Shown: positions 1 to 11,020, counted from the stretch's first letter. The stretch: DNA of 64,000 nt from Gnetum montanum (GCA_015680685.1 MNCI01026977.1:526002-590001); one strand, 5' to 3'. Notes: generated by a model not told the origin, from the sequence alone. A program made the numbers and translations.

Positions 1-190
1 GATTATTGACTAATTGACAACTGACAATGAAATGGGATGACAGACTCAACGTGCCTAATGAACAAATCAATAAGCATATTACAACATTAGTGTTCATGAC
101 CATTGTGATGAAAACTCATACATAAATGACATATAAGCCTTTATTAGCTTGAAGAGAAAAAGAGAGAGAGACAGAAGATGGAGCTTGTTG

Positions 191-460
191 TCACCAATGC
201 TGAGATTGTGCCTTCCATTGTTTATCCATAGCCATGCCACCAAACTTGCTCCTCTCATAAATGCTCCAGTTCCAGTCCATCCTAAGTGCTTTCTCCAAGC
301 CCAGTCCATTGTTTGTATGATCACCATCTGCACATATAACACAGTAAAAAATGAGCAAGGATAGATAATCCACATACAGTTGATACCTTGCCTCGATATG
401 AAGCACATTGGCTGAGTTGTGGTTACGGCAAAAACTGGTTTGGAGATTTATCACTGGCAA
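191..460 (-). other. possible two-exon fragment of unknown gene
   Basis: Reading the minus strand, a coding stretch (residues ..NNGLGLEKALRMDWNW..) follows a pyrimidine-rich tract ending in TGTGCAG at about 330. A possible donor, CAAG followed by GTATCA, lies near 393. The implied intron would be about 60 bases, short for plants. I do not recognise the protein. It lies outside the part of the region that matches the other Athila-like elements, so it could be host sequence, part of another repeat, or chance. Confidence is low. Confidence 0.2.
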
Positions 461-639
461 CTACCCAAGATGTGGGGGTTAGGGAATTAGCAAAATGGAA
501 AAAATTAAAAAAAAATTTGCTAGGGGCCCCACAACTAAGAGTGAACCTCCAATAGCTATAAGATGGAAAAGCATGAGGAACATGAAAGATGAAAAATATC
601 AACGACAACGCTAATATAATGGATATCATGGATGGGGAT

Positions 640-1940
640 GAAACAAGAAATGATTGATTGTAGGAAATGTTTAAGGAAAAGAAGATAACAATTGCACCAA
701 AAATAAATGCCAGTGGGTCCTCCCCAAAGTAGGCTCATGCCCTTTATGCCCTGACAAACCCACAAACCAAAGAGTCCATAGGCTCTAGGAATGTCATTTG
801 AAAGTAAGAGTTAAAAACTTATTCACAAGAATTCACCAAAGAAAAATAATGCATCAACCCAGAATGGACTAATGATAAAATCAAAAATGAGGTGGAAAAT
901 GGGAAGAAATATGGAGAGGAGAGAATGGAATGGAGTCCCAAGAACAAGGTTGTGTAAAGCCCCTTGTGTATTTCATGGTTAAGATAACTGAGTAGAACTC
1001 ATCCCAAATCTAGACTCAAACCAACCACATTCAGTGACCTTGCATCAATACACTTGGACAATCCATCCTTTTGAGGCAATAAGAATGCTTTCACAAAGAG
1101 TGACCACCATCCCAAGGAAAGTGAGATGGAGAAGTAGGAAGTGAGAAAGGGCCTTAGCTAAAGGGAACCTTTAAGCATGGGTAACATGTCTTTCCAATGC
1201 CATAACTAGTGCTTGTAGCCCATATTTCTTTATTATGTCTAAGGGGTGTGCTTTGAATTCTCACATTTTTCTCTTTTTTCTCTTTTTTTTATGTTTATGC
1301 ATGAGAACCACACCATGCAAAGACTTATTTTTATTCACTTAGCTTCCTAATATTTGAACAATGTCAGTATAGCAGAAAACCCAAGAAAAAGCATCCAAGC
1401 ACCCAAGAGAATGGCCAGCACCAATGCATCGAATCCCCTTGAAGTCATACCCTTTTCAACCTTTGAGTCTTTCCTTGGTTTGAAAATACTCAACCGCCAA
1501 TTCATTAAGAAGTTTACTTAAAAAAAGAGGACTATACAGTTCCAAGCCAAAGAAGACCATAGAGTTGTATGGATGAGTGGATGACGTGGACTCATTTCCT
1601 GTTTTACCAAAAGAACCATACCTTAATATCAGCATCATAATTCAAAGGTAAATACCAAACATTAGCAATCAATATGATATAATTCAATCCACCATCATAA
1701 GCACTTATTAGATGATGAATAAAAGTAAATCAAGCAAACAAAGGAACAGCAAAAACATGAACAATGGTATAAAAAAATAAGAAAAGTTGAAAGAATGTGT
1801 AAAACAAAAATGCAAAAAGAACTGAGGGCCTAGAACAGTTAGCGTAGGTGGCCATGTCCCCCATGACTAAGTTGGAAGCAGGAGATCCAAAATAGTAAGC
1901 AGGGTTGTCCATCAAGAGAGGTAGCATGTGTACTAGCTAT
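640..1940 (-). other. conserved 3' non-coding region of element A
   Basis: This stretch has no coding match but aligns by eye with the same place in element C (about 17,640-18,980) and in part with D (about 60,400-61,030). Best blocks are 712-746 (GTGGGTCCTCCCC then GGCTCATGCCC), 1,175-1,200 (TTAAGCATGGGTAACATGTC) and 1,230-1,320 (a GGGGTGTGCTTTGAATT block, then CCACACCATGCAAAG). Minus-strand ORFs here are short and poorly coding. It lies between integrase and the expected accessory ORF or 3' LTR. Confidence 0.6.
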
Positions 1941-1949
1941 CCTAAGCTC

Positions 1950-2293
1950 CTAGAAAGGTTTGGTTTGTTGCACATTGATCAAAAGTTTCTTATCCGGGCT
2001 CTTAGGTTTGTATATTTTCATGGCCCCTGAAGAAAAATTTTCATAAATAATATAAGGTCCTTCCCATAGTGTTTGAAATTTAGTACGTTGTGGCACATGT
2101 GTGGGATTCCAGTAGAGAACCTTATCTCCTAGTTGATATTTAACTTTCCTAATTCTTAGGTCATGATGTTGTTTATTGAAGGCCTTATGCAATTCATTAG
2201 ATGATAGGGTAGCTAATCGGTTTTCATTTAGCAAGTTAAGGGTTACTAACCATTGTTTCTATGCTAGATCAAGGTCAAGGTTGAGGTCACATG
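1950..2293 (-). pseudogene. integrase C-terminal part, element A
   Basis: This is the C-terminal end of a Ty3/gypsy integrase, the DNA-joining enzyme of the pol polyprotein. The open stretch 1,950-2,234 reads ..HDLRIRKVKYQLGDKVL.. and ..LWEGPYIIYENFSSGAMK.., the usual GDKVLxxxP and WxGPYxI pattern found after the catalytic core. An in-frame stop lies just upstream. The N-terminal zinc finger and the DDE core should fall in the assembly gap at 2,294-3,117, so catalytic residues cannot be judged. Element B shows the same end at about 16,250-16,345. Confidence 0.75.
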
Positions 2294-3117
2294 NNNNNNN
2301 NNNNNNNNNNNNNNNNNNNNNNNNNNNNNNNNNNNNNNNNNNNNNNNNNNNNNNNNNNNNNNNNNNNNNNNNNNNNNNNNNNNNNNNNNNNNNNNNNNNN
2401 NNNNNNNNNNNNNNNNNNNNNNNNNNNNNNNNNNNNNNNNNNNNNNNNNNNNNNNNNNNNNNNNNNNNNNNNNNNNNNNNNNNNNNNNNNNNNNNNNNNN
2501 NNNNNNNNNNNNNNNNNNNNNNNNNNNNNNNNNNNNNNNNNNNNNNNNNNNNNNNNNNNNNNNNNNNNNNNNNNNNNNNNNNNNNNNNNNNNNNNNNNNN
2601 NNNNNNNNNNNNNNNNNNNNNNNNNNNNNNNNNNNNNNNNNNNNNNNNNNNNNNNNNNNNNNNNNNNNNNNNNNNNNNNNNNNNNNNNNNNNNNNNNNNN
2701 NNNNNNNNNNNNNNNNNNNNNNNNNNNNNNNNNNNNNNNNNNNNNNNNNNNNNNNNNNNNNNNNNNNNNNNNNNNNNNNNNNNNNNNNNNNNNNNNNNNN
2801 NNNNNNNNNNNNNNNNNNNNNNNNNNNNNNNNNNNNNNNNNNNNNNNNNNNNNNNNNNNNNNNNNNNNNNNNNNNNNNNNNNNNNNNNNNNNNNNNNNNN
2901 NNNNNNNNNNNNNNNNNNNNNNNNNNNNNNNNNNNNNNNNNNNNNNNNNNNNNNNNNNNNNNNNNNNNNNNNNNNNNNNNNNNNNNNNNNNNNNNNNNNN
3001 NNNNNNNNNNNNNNNNNNNNNNNNNNNNNNNNNNNNNNNNNNNNNNNNNNNNNNNNNNNNNNNNNNNNNNNNNNNNNNNNNNNNNNNNNNNNNNNNNNNN
3101 NNNNNNNNNNNNNNNNN
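2294..3117. other. assembly gap (824 N)
   Basis: A run of N interrupts element A between RNase H (ALKKFR at its right edge) and the integrase C-terminus (DLNLDL at its left edge). The matching points in element B are about 1,180 bases apart (about 14,963 to 16,150), so either A has lost about 350 bases or the gap length is only an estimate. Long open frames across it are meaningless. Confidence 0.99.
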
Positions 3118-4413
3118 TGTCTAAACTTTTTTAGTGCAAACACTACAATCATTAATTCTTTCTCTGTGGTAGTGTAGTTAAGTTGTGCACTAGTGATACT
3201 TTTACTTGCATAATGGATGTAATAAGGATGCTTCTGGTCATCTAACTGTGTAAGTATGACTTCTAAAGCATAGTTGGATGCATCAATCATGATATGGAAT
3301 GGTTTGGACCAGTTAGGAGCTTGTACAATGGTTGTTTCTACTAGCTTCTACTTTAATGTTTGGAAAGCTAGTTTGCATTCCCTAGTCCATTAGAAAGGTA
3401 CGTCCTTTCTTGTTAATTCTACCAATGATTTGGCAAACTTAGAAAAGTTCTCAATAAATCTCCTATAGTAGCTAGTATGTCCAAGGAATGACTGAATATC
3501 TTTGATAATTTTTGGTTGATGAGTAATTCCTTAGATAATTTTGATTTTCTCAGGGTCTACCTCTATCCCTGTGTGTGAGATTTTGTGCCCTAGTACTATG
3601 CCTTCTTGGACCATCAAATGGATTTTCTACCAGTTGAGCCTCAAATTGGTTTCTACACATCTTTTCAACACTTGCTCCAACCAGTCCAAGGATTGATCAA
3701 AGTTTTATCCATAAGTGGAGACGTTGTCCATAAAGACCTCCACACCATTCCCTATCTGCTATTGGAATATGCTTAGAACTAGTCGTTAAAGTGTTGAAAG
3801 GGCATTGCGCAAGCTAAAAGACATCTGTTTGTATGAAAATGTTCCCCAAGGACTAGTGAATGTAGTCTTGGCTTGGTCTTCTAGGGCTATTCACATTTGG
3901 TTATATCCACTATATCCATCTAGAAAACTATGATAGCAATGCCTTGCGATGGTATCTAAGACTTGGTCAACAAATGGAAATAGAAAGATCTTTGAATGTT
4001 TCCATATTTAGTAGCCTAAAATCTATGCATACCCTCCATTTGCCTCCCTTTTTAGGCACAATAACTAAGGGGTGAACCCATTTGCTATTAGCAATAGGGT
4101 ATATGAACCCAACCTTGAGAAGCTATTCGATTTCTTCCTTGACTACTTGCTTCAGCTTTGGGTTCAAATGCCTCTACAGTTGTCTTGGAGGCTTCATGGA
4201 GGGGTCAATGTAAATTCTATGTTGGCATATCCTAGGATCTATTCCAGTTAATTCAGGATTTGACCAAGCAAAGGCTTCTGACCATTTATTTATTACCTTC
4301 AATAGTTCTTCTTTTTGTTGAGGAGCAAGCTTAGTATTGATAATTACTGGTTTTCCATTTTTAAGGAACATGTATTCCATACTGGTGGGCAATGGTTTTA
4401 GCTCAAGGGGCAC
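3118..4413 (-). pseudogene. reverse transcriptase and RNase H, element A
   Basis: This is Ty3/gypsy pol. From right to left: the RT entry region (KPVIINTKLAPQQKEELL, then ..FAWSNPELTGIDP..; open 4,174-4,413), the fingers and palm with KKGGKWRVCIDFRLLN near 4,040, the active site as FMDNVSTYG near 3,730 (usual form FMDDFS.YG, so the second Asp of the YxDD box is Asn), the thumb, then RNase H with IDASNYALEVIL near 3,280 and NYTTTEKELM near 3,170. Several stops and at least one frameshift lie between 3,300 and 4,170. It cannot encode an active enzyme. Confidence 0.85.
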
Positions 4414-5270
4414 CTACTTAAATTTCTTAGGGATTTCCAACTTCCCCCAATTGATATTTTCAAGGTTAAGACTTAGAAGTTGGTGGTGGACTTGCTCTAA
4501 TGCATCTATGCTATCAATGTAAGCATAAGTCAAACCCTTAGTTGGTTCCATGCATATGAGTGAACTACTTTCTTGATCAGCTATTAGCCATTGGGTGTCT
4601 TCCTGTCGCGTGGCTACTACATACAGACATCTTTGTATGTTAATCACATATGCACACTGATTGCATGTAGGCAATGCTAAACTTTGCACAAACCATGAAC
4701 TCTACACGTAATTACACCCTATGTCACTATATGCGATGCATGAAACTTTTTTCTTATTGATCTTTTTGAATGTATTTTCCTTTGATATTTCTAGGGAAAG
4801 ATCATGAATTCCTAGGTGTGCGTCGATGGTGCTTACCATGCTCTTCCCATTATGATTGGGAAGTCCCCCTTACCATTGTTTACNCACCATGCTCTTCCCA
4901 TTATGATTGGGAAGTCCCCCTTACCATTGTTTACCTTAATCACTAGGAAGTTAGCTAGGTACAACCACCCACAAACAGTGGTAATAATGTCTTTCACTAG
5001 TCCCAATGGGATAGTGATGGACTGGTTAGCCAACTCTAGACGAATGTTGCTCTTTATTAATGGAGGCAGGTTCCAGGCCTTGTACATTTTTTGAGAAATC
5101 AAGTTGACACTGGAACCTAAATCCAAAAGATCCTTACACAGCACATTTCCAATGATTTTTAAGTATATCAGAGGACTTCTAGGATTAGATAATTTCATGG
5201 GAAGGTGGCCAGCTTTGATCCAATCGATGATAACATGTGTTAGCATGACCGTATGTGTTGAGTGCGGTGA
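4414..5270 (-). pseudogene. aspartic protease and linker to RT, element A
   Basis: The retropepsin-like protease that cuts the Gag-Pol polyprotein. The open stretch 4,833-5,246 contains KDLLDLGSSVNLIS, the DLG-type active site usual in Athila-like elements, then ..FPIIMGRAW, the second half of the fold. The linker to RT is open over 4,414-4,689. The protease frame runs into a 49-bp duplication around a single N at 4,884, which looks like an assembly error; without it the frame would continue toward the linker. Protease and linker resemble element C (22,100-22,570) and B (12,900-13,260). Confidence 0.8.
4835..4934. repeat. 49-bp exact duplication flanking one N (likely assembly artefact)
   Basis: Bases 4,835-4,883 (starting ACCATGCTCTTCCC) recur exactly at 4,886-4,934, separated by one N at 4,884 and one base. 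A second case of the same form is at 26,168-26,248. The form suggests two contig ends that overlap but were joined with an N instead of being merged. Confidence 0.85.
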
Positions 5271-5444
5271 TTAGGTTGAAGTGGGCTTCAAAGTTTTGAT
5301 TAATACTAAGGCATCTAAGGAATTAGCCACTTGTGATTGCAAGGGCTTGGTTGGATTTTTGCTTCTAAAAAAAGGTCTTTTCTTCATGTGGTTGTTGGAA
5401 CCAATAGTAGGTTGAGAGTTAACAGCCCTCATGACGCTACATTA

Positions 5445-7450
5445 CTACAACTGGGTAGGGATTTCACCTTGTATCGCAGGAGCAGGTGGTAGTGGAGATA
5501 TTGGTGGAAGAGATGTAGTTGGATGAGAAGGATGATATGCTTTCAGAATATCACCTCTAGAAGAGGGATTCCCATAATACTCGTGGGCTTGGTAGTGAGG
5601 TTGAGGAGTGATTTGACTAGTAGAGTCACATGGGGAGATTAGCTGCTGCACGTAATATCCATACATGTCAAGTTACCGATAAGGATAATGTTGCCTTGGT
5701 GGTGGCATTTCCCATGATTGTGGGTATTTCCACTATTGATATTTCTCAATCGGTTGTGGTGGAGTTCCATTGGGATAATATGTTAAGTGTTGCTGGAACT
5801 ACCTTGGGTTACCTTGAGGATAAGGTGACCTTTGGGGTTCTTGCCTTTTGTTTAATTGTGGGTTGAGCGCATACACCTTAGACTACTATAGATGTGAGAG
5901 TATAGGGAAACATCCCTTAGGATGGTCATATTGACATATCTCACATCCACTATCATTGTTTTCTTCTAAATCCACAACCTCTTCAATGATGGCAATTTTT
6001 CCTTTACCCTTGCTACATGCATGTTCAGCCTCTTTCTTTTTTCTTTTCTCACTACCTTGCTCTCTAGACTCCTCTACTATTTTAAGAATAGTTTGAAATC
6101 TATTATTTAGGGAATCCCACATTTGGTCTACCTTTGCTAAAACTTTTGATGTCATCTTTTGAATAGGAAAAGTTTTCCTATTCACCATCTCTTTGAGTGA
6201 TGAATCTTCTTCAACCTTACAAAATCTTACTCCCCTCTTCCAAAGGGAAGGATGTTGGTTATACTCTTTTGCACTTTCTCTCTTCCGTAGCTCACCTTCA
6301 TCCTTAGCAACTTGCTCCAATAGTCTTTGAATTTGATGGGACCTAAGCTCAAATAGTCTCCCTTGGGCATAAGTCCCAAGGGTTCTTCTAATTGCATGCC
6401 TAAGCCCATCCACAAGATGGTGCAGTTGATCCCATTTTGAATAACCATGGCTAGGGCAATGATGTAACAATGCATAGTATCAGCCCATGGTAGCATCCAA
6501 GGGTTCATGTCCTCCTTGTTTCTAGCCTTGGATTTGCTTTCTCAAGTTAGAAACTTAGGAGTACGTTTGGTACTTGTCATTAAATAGTTCTAACATAATA
6601 CTCCACCTACGAATGGATTCTGATTTTAAAGACTGGTACTAGCTTTCTACTTTGTTAACTAGTATCCATGAGAATAACTTAAGTTTTTGCCATTTTTCTC
6701 TATATTTTGTAAGGCACACACATCATGGAATGCTTGTAAATGGTTCTGAGGATCAACGTTGTATCCCCCTTCAAATCGTGGGATATTGGTCACATTTAAT
6801 CTCTTGATCCTACTATCTTTCTAGTGCCTTATTGGAATTCTAATAGCCTTAGTTATGCCTAACATACTTTGAGTAGTGAGTAGGGATTCATCGTGATCAT
6901 CTTGTCCATGGCATCTATGATGCCTACGTTGTTCCCTACTCTCCCTTCTTCTATGTTGTGACTCTTTAGAGTGCCCTCGTCCCCTTTCCTAACTAGTTCA
7001 TCTATGACTTTCACTTTACCTACCTTTATCCTCATGGTATTTTTCTTTATGAATGCATCTAGATATTGAAGGAGAGGGTGAAGGAGATGGTAAAGAAGAA
7101 GGAGAACCATCATCATGACAGTGTCCACTACCTTCTCTTCAGTGGTCATGACCTCGATCGTGATTGCAATCAGAATGTCCACCTTTATCAAGTTTTCATG
7201 TCCCTTTTTTGGACCCTTTGTGCCCATGGGTATCAGAACCTAGGTTATGAATAGTGGAATGAAGGTTCTAGTACACAACCCCTTGGCCAAAGTCAAGGGG
7301 AGGAACATCATTGTGTGGGCGACTACTTGAGGTAGTTTCACCACCCTCACTTTCACTTAAGACATGTGGGGCATCCTGGGACCACTTACCCTTCAATGAC
7401 TTATGATGTCTCTCCTATTGCAAGTCCCTTTGACATTGTGCCTTTGTGGG
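5445..7450 (-). pseudogene. gag, element A
   Basis: Capsid and nucleocapsid gene of an Athila-like element. From right to left: a charged His/Asp/Ser-rich N-terminal part (6,860-7,230), a conserved IPRFEGGYNVDPQNHLQAFH segment near 6,770, the retrotransposon gag core, and a long open C-terminal part at 5,886-6,470 (about 194 residues) ending in a short zinc knuckle CEICQYDHPKGC (CX2CX3HX3C). A Pro/Tyr-rich tail at 5,445-5,870 leads into the protease. Several stops and a frameshift lie in the N-terminal half. C, B and D carry the same modules. Confidence 0.75.
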
Positions 7451-7454
7451 ACAG

Positions 7455-7888
7455 TATTCTCTCAAGTCATGGCCTCGTACAATGTATTCTGCATGTAAGT
7501 GTAGCATGCTAATTCATGTGAGAGCATGAAGAAGCATACTCAAGACTGAACAATCAAGAGGTAACACTATGTTACCTTCTAAGTCTCGCCAATGTAGTTA
7601 TTTATCTTAATGGAGGATAAAGGTGAAGTTTGGTATATACTCATTGGGATGAATATATACCACTCAAACTTGTTAAAAAACTAGTGAATCAACATCATGT
7701 GTATTACACCACTAACTGTTTCCTGTTTCAAACCTAAGTAGTGAGGCACTTTCATACGAAGAAGGAGACATACTTGTCTATTTAGTGTGCAATGTATTCT
7801 TGTTTATTATTTTCTCAACCAATCCTAAGGGTTCATTCCAATGATGTGAATGATTTCCTATGTTCTAGTTAGTGCACAAACAACTAAG
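7455..7888 (-). other. 5' untranslated leader of element A
   Basis: This stretch lies between the primer site and the start of gag. It has no coding pattern I can recognise. It matches the same interval of element C (about 24,780-25,240) in short blocks such as GTATATACCACT. Confidence 0.4.
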
Positions 7889-7906
7889 CCCCCAATGATG
7901 GCACCA
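7889..7906 (-). other. primer binding site, tRNA-Asp type, element A
   Basis: On the minus strand this reads TGGTGCCATCATTGGGGG, one base inside the LTR end at 7,908. It matches the tRNA-Asp primer site used by many Athila/Tat elements apart from changes that are mostly C-to-T or G-to-A. The copy in element C (25,241-25,258) is closer to the standard form. Confidence 0.75.
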
Positions 7907-8659
7907 ATGATGAGTGGCAAGGTACCCCCTATGCCCAACCATACGAATACAAGCATTTTACGCATGATCCGGTCAAATTCCAAGGTCTAAGTGCTTATGC
8001 ATCCTTGTGGAACAAGGATGGGTTGGTTAATCATTGTCTTCCCAAGCTTATCTGTATGTCATGATTGTATGGTTAAGTAAGCTTGAGGCATATGATTTTT
8101 ATAGCTTTTATGTTTTTATGTCCTGCGCTAGTAGGGAAGGAGAGAGGTAACTAAGTGACTAATTTAACTTAACTACTCATTAACTAAGTTCTAACTAATC
8201 CTAACACTAGCATCCATTCCTACTTGCTGTACACATCTTGAACTAGTGTTACACTGCTGGGATTACCAAATGCTAATTATTACTAGGTTACCAAGCATTA
8301 CATGCATGCTCGTAGTGGTCATGCTTGTGTAATTCAACGATTTGCTTAATTGATCAAAATGAATTTCTGTGCTAATAGCAGAAATGTAAAGTACATAAAA
8401 TAAAATAAATACATAAGAAAATAAAATAAAATAAATGCATAAGAAAAAAATCTCAAGTGCTGCAAGGATGAATCGAATAGCTCGTCTTTATTACCGTACA
8501 CAAGGTGTGCTCAGGTACACAATGCTCGAATAAAGATCTGTCCATACGTAGACCTCCTACTACAGGCATTTGGAAAATACTCTAACTTTCAAACAGACTA
8601 CAAAATTTTTGCTACTTGACTACTAAAAGACTTCTTCCTAATTGTGCACTTGGGCACTG

Positions 8660-8667
8660 TATTTATA
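8660..8667 (-). promoter_or_regulatory. TATA box in LTR of element A
   Basis: TATAAATA on the minus strand, within CCTATAAATACAGTG, in the region of the LTR that aligns with the TATA box of element C near 25,987. It would drive the genomic RNA of element A toward the primer site. Confidence 0.6.
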
Positions 8668-8682
8668 GGCTTGGGAGCAACT

Positions 8683-8925
8683 ACTCTAATAATTAAAGTA
8701 ACCGCTCTAATAATTAGAATAACTACTAAAGTACCCACTAGAGTAACCACTCTAATAATTAGAATAACTACTAAAGTAACCACTCTAATAATTATAATAA
8801 CTCCTAGAGTAACCACTAGAGTAACCACTCTAATAATTATAGTAATTACTAGAGCAACCACTAGAGTAACTGCTCTAATAATTATAATAACTGCTAGAGT
8901 AACTGCTCTCATCACTCTTCATTTG
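8683..8925. repeat. AAT-rich minisatellite, unit about 33-45 bp
   Basis: About six imperfect copies of a unit built from CTCTAATAATTA.AATAACT and CTAGAGTAACCA. It sits just upstream of the LTR promoter of element A, or in the spacer between A and the gag of B. It gives long low-complexity open frames on both strands (Thr/Ile/Val-rich), which I do not regard as genes. Confidence 0.8.
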
Positions 8926-9264
8926 ATGGTTCTCATGAAAGTCACCATCAAAATAACCATGATGAAGATGATTGATGAAATAACAATGATCATGAAGGCC
9001 ATCAAAATCAAAGGGGTGGCCAAAACCATCATCAGCATCATCAATGTGGTGATGATGATGAACCTTTATTGGTGACTCAAAGTACACTTAACATTGTGAA
9101 GGTAGTGAAAATCCCAACTAGACATATGAAGGATAGTCAGATTAAGTGCCTAGATATGCACAATATTCCAAGATTTGAGGGGGATACAATTTTGATACGT
9201 AGACACACCTACAAGCTTTTTAAGATGCTTGTGTTTTATAGAACATAGAGAACAAGTGGTAGAA
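8926..9264 (+). pseudogene. gag N-terminal part, element B
   Basis: The plus strand reads SSFDGSHESHHQNNHDEDD, then two stops, a His/Gln-rich stretch, DDDEPLLVTQSTLN, KIPTRHMKDSQIKCLD and IPRFEGD. Elements C and A have the same order, including the His/Asp-rich stretch, the DEPLL motif and IP.FEGG. After a one-base shift it continues with THLQAF and NIENKW up to about 9,264, where pararetroviral sequence starts. The gag reading resumes at about 11,456. Confidence 0.7.
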
Positions 9265-9975
9265 AAATGGATTCAAATCGTCGTTGATGAAGTAAATTTC
9301 TTAGGTAGCGTAATTAAAAATGGGCAAATTAGTCTGCAAGAACATATCTTAATGGATATTAAGAAATTTCTAGATATTATCACGGACAAAACCCAATTAC
9401 AACGATTTCTAGGTTGTCTGAATTACCTATCGAGATTTTATAAAGATCTTGCTAAAGATCGAAAGCTTTTAAATCAACAGTTTACCAAAAATCCACAACC
9501 ATGGAAAGAACAACATACAGATGTAGTAAGAAGATTAAAAGAACAATGTACAAAGTTACCATATCTACGTCTACCTATGAATGGAACACTAATCCTTGAG
9601 ACTGATGCATCTGAAGAATTTTGGGGAGTAGTGCTGAAAGAAGATTTACATGGAGTGACTTATTTCTGCAGATACGCAAGTGGGAAATTTAATCCTATAG
9701 AAATCAACTATCATTCCACACACAAAGAACTTTTAGCCATTATCCGTGGGATTGAAAAATTTTGATTATTTCTTCAGGAACGAGAATTTATTATCCGTTC
9801 ATATCTAAAATATTTTGATAAATACCTCCAAACAAAACATCTGAACAAGGTTGCCCATATGTGACTAATACGATAATCTTTATTTTTATCTAATTTTAAT
9901 TATAAAACGCAATACCTTAGTGGTAAAGAAAATAATTTATTTGATTATTTAACTCTCACGACTATATCTTTCTCA
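9265..9975 (+). pseudogene. caulimovirid polymerase end: RT thumb and RNase H
   Basis: The open frame ending at 9,765 covers the end of a pararetroviral polymerase. FLGSVIKNGQISLQEHI and LQRFLGCLNYLSRFYKDL are the RT thumb; LETDASEEFWGVVL carries the first RNase H Asp, and CRYASGKF..NYHSTHKELLAI carries the Glu region in the wording typical of Caulimoviridae, not of Ty3/gypsy. A stop follows at 9,763-9,765 and similarity continues in frame (..FLQEREFIIRSYLKYF.., then LSGKENNLFDYLT near 9,930). The later RNase H Asp is replaced (RSY). The N-terminal part of the preceding open frame is gag sequence of B read out of frame. Confidence 0.8.
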
Positions 9976-10006
9976 TAACCAAATAACCGGGATCCACTCT
10001 AATTAT

Positions 10007-10798
10007 ATGAATGATTGGTATTATTATTCATATAATTCCTACCAGAATTTTGTGCATCCCCACATTGCTTATACTTATTTTGGTCATCCTAATGCTGTAC
10101 TCAATGATCTATATCCACCTATTCATATTAAAACCAGTATCCACACTAATCAGTTTGTTAATGAGTGTATGCACGAAGATACTGACCCTAGTCAAGAACC
10201 TCCACTTGTTCATTGGCCTAGGTATAAACCATCTGACTGTCATTATTATCATTTGGATTTTAATATTCCTGTTGATATCCCTCCTAAAGGTCATCCATTT
10301 TGGGAATGGTGGGTACTTTACGGGCACCAAGTATCTTATTATCCTAACAATTATGATCCTGCTTGGATCCGATGTTTCAGAGCCATGCCTCATGGAGATT
10401 TTGCATATTTCACTTGTTTGCAAACCTTGGCTCATTTTTCCTTTTTAGACTATAACCCGTCCTACTTCATTACTTCTAGTCTTAGTAGGCGTACAGATTG
10501 GCAAAATCCATGGAGTCTAGCTTGGTACCAAGATATCCTGATAGCCATAGCAACCAATATTATTTTTCACTGTGAAAGAAATAATATCATCCCCTCGACT
10601 CTTGAGCCCTATAATTACGATCCAGCTTTCCAAATCTTGCACAAGGAAGATGGCACATGGCGTGTTCGTTGGTATAATGCCAGTGAGAATCTTCTAGTCT
10701 AGCAGGCCCATTCATCTGATGAAGACCCAAAGGAATCTGAAGCACCCACGACGCCAAGAGATAATGATGATTCTGACACCGATGATAGTGAACAGTAA
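10007..10798 (+). pseudogene. unknown ORF downstream of pararetroviral polymerase
   Basis: The open frame runs 231 codons to a TAG at 10,700-10,702; similarity to a normal coding pattern continues in frame for about 30 codons to a TAA at 10,796-10,798, as an acidic, Ser-rich tail (SSDEDPKESE..). The protein is unusually rich in Trp, Tyr, His and Pro (for example HPFWEWWVLYGHQVSYYP) with no membrane segment or known motif that I can see. It lies where some caulimovirids carry a gene of unknown function or a transactivator after pol. I do not recognise it as either. This is the best preserved frame in the window. Confidence 0.6.
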
Positions 10799-10799
10799 A

Positions 10800-11020
10800 A
10801 GTAGTCATGAATAGTAAAAGTAAATTTGTAATAGTAAGATTTGTAATGAAAGCATATCCAATAGTGCGATGTGCTGAGTCATTAGGGTTCTTCTCTCTCC
10901 TCCTCAACTATCTATAAAAAGAAACCTCCTCTCCTCTTGTAGAGGGAGGCAAGAAAAGAGATAGAGGCAAGAGCAAGTAGTAGTAGAGTCTAGTCTTCCC
11001 TTTCTGCAAGTTCCTTTCCT
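10800..11020 (+). promoter_or_regulatory. pararetroviral promoter-like region with TATA box
   Basis: After the ORF the sequence loses coding character. CTATAAAAAG at 10,912-10,921 is a good TATA box. It is followed by CCTCCTCTCC, TTGTAGAGGGAGGC and GAGA-rich sequence, a pattern like that downstream of caulimovirid pregenomic RNA promoters. The primer site is about 400 bases further on, as expected for a leader. Confidence 0.55.

Larger units (their letters stand above)
640..8925 (-). mobile_element. Athila-like Ty3/gypsy element A, decayed, 3' end outside window
   Basis: On the minus strand the order is 5' LTR (7,908-8,925), tRNA-Asp-type primer site, gag, protease with a DLG active site, RT, RNase H, integrase and a long 3' non-coding region. 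The tRNA-Asp primer, the DLG protease and the long region after integrase are known of the Athila/Tat side of Ty3/gypsy; I infer Athila-like. No 3' LTR is seen before the window edge. Stop codons and frameshifts make it non-coding as it stands. Its right end is head-to-head with element B. Confidence 0.8.
7908..8925 (-). repeat. 5' LTR of element A
   Basis: The inner end (7,908, TGATGAG on the plus strand) adjoins the primer site, and the sequence up to about 8,680 aligns with the LTR of element C (25,260-26,106): shared blocks include CAACCATA.GAAT, GTCAAATTCCAA.G and GCTCGAATAAA. On the minus strand a TATA box (TATAAATA) lies at 8,660-8,667. Upstream of it sits an AAT-rich minisatellite, so U3 here is largely tandem repeat. 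The outer boundary near 8,925 is inferred from where gag-like sequence of element B begins. Confidence 0.7.

Noticed and set aside
2176-3290. Long open frames on both strands made mostly of X
   Set aside because: They only run through the N gap.
8644-9075. Thr/Ile-rich 143-codon plus-strand ORF
   Set aside because: Most of it is the AAT-rich minisatellite and the rest is gag read in the wrong frame.
8875-9087. His/Asp-rich minus-strand ORF
   Set aside because: It is the complement of the His-rich gag N-terminus of element B on the plus strand.
10011-10448. Ile/Leu-rich 145-codon ORF
   Set aside because: It is a shadow frame of the better coding ORF at 10,007-10,702.
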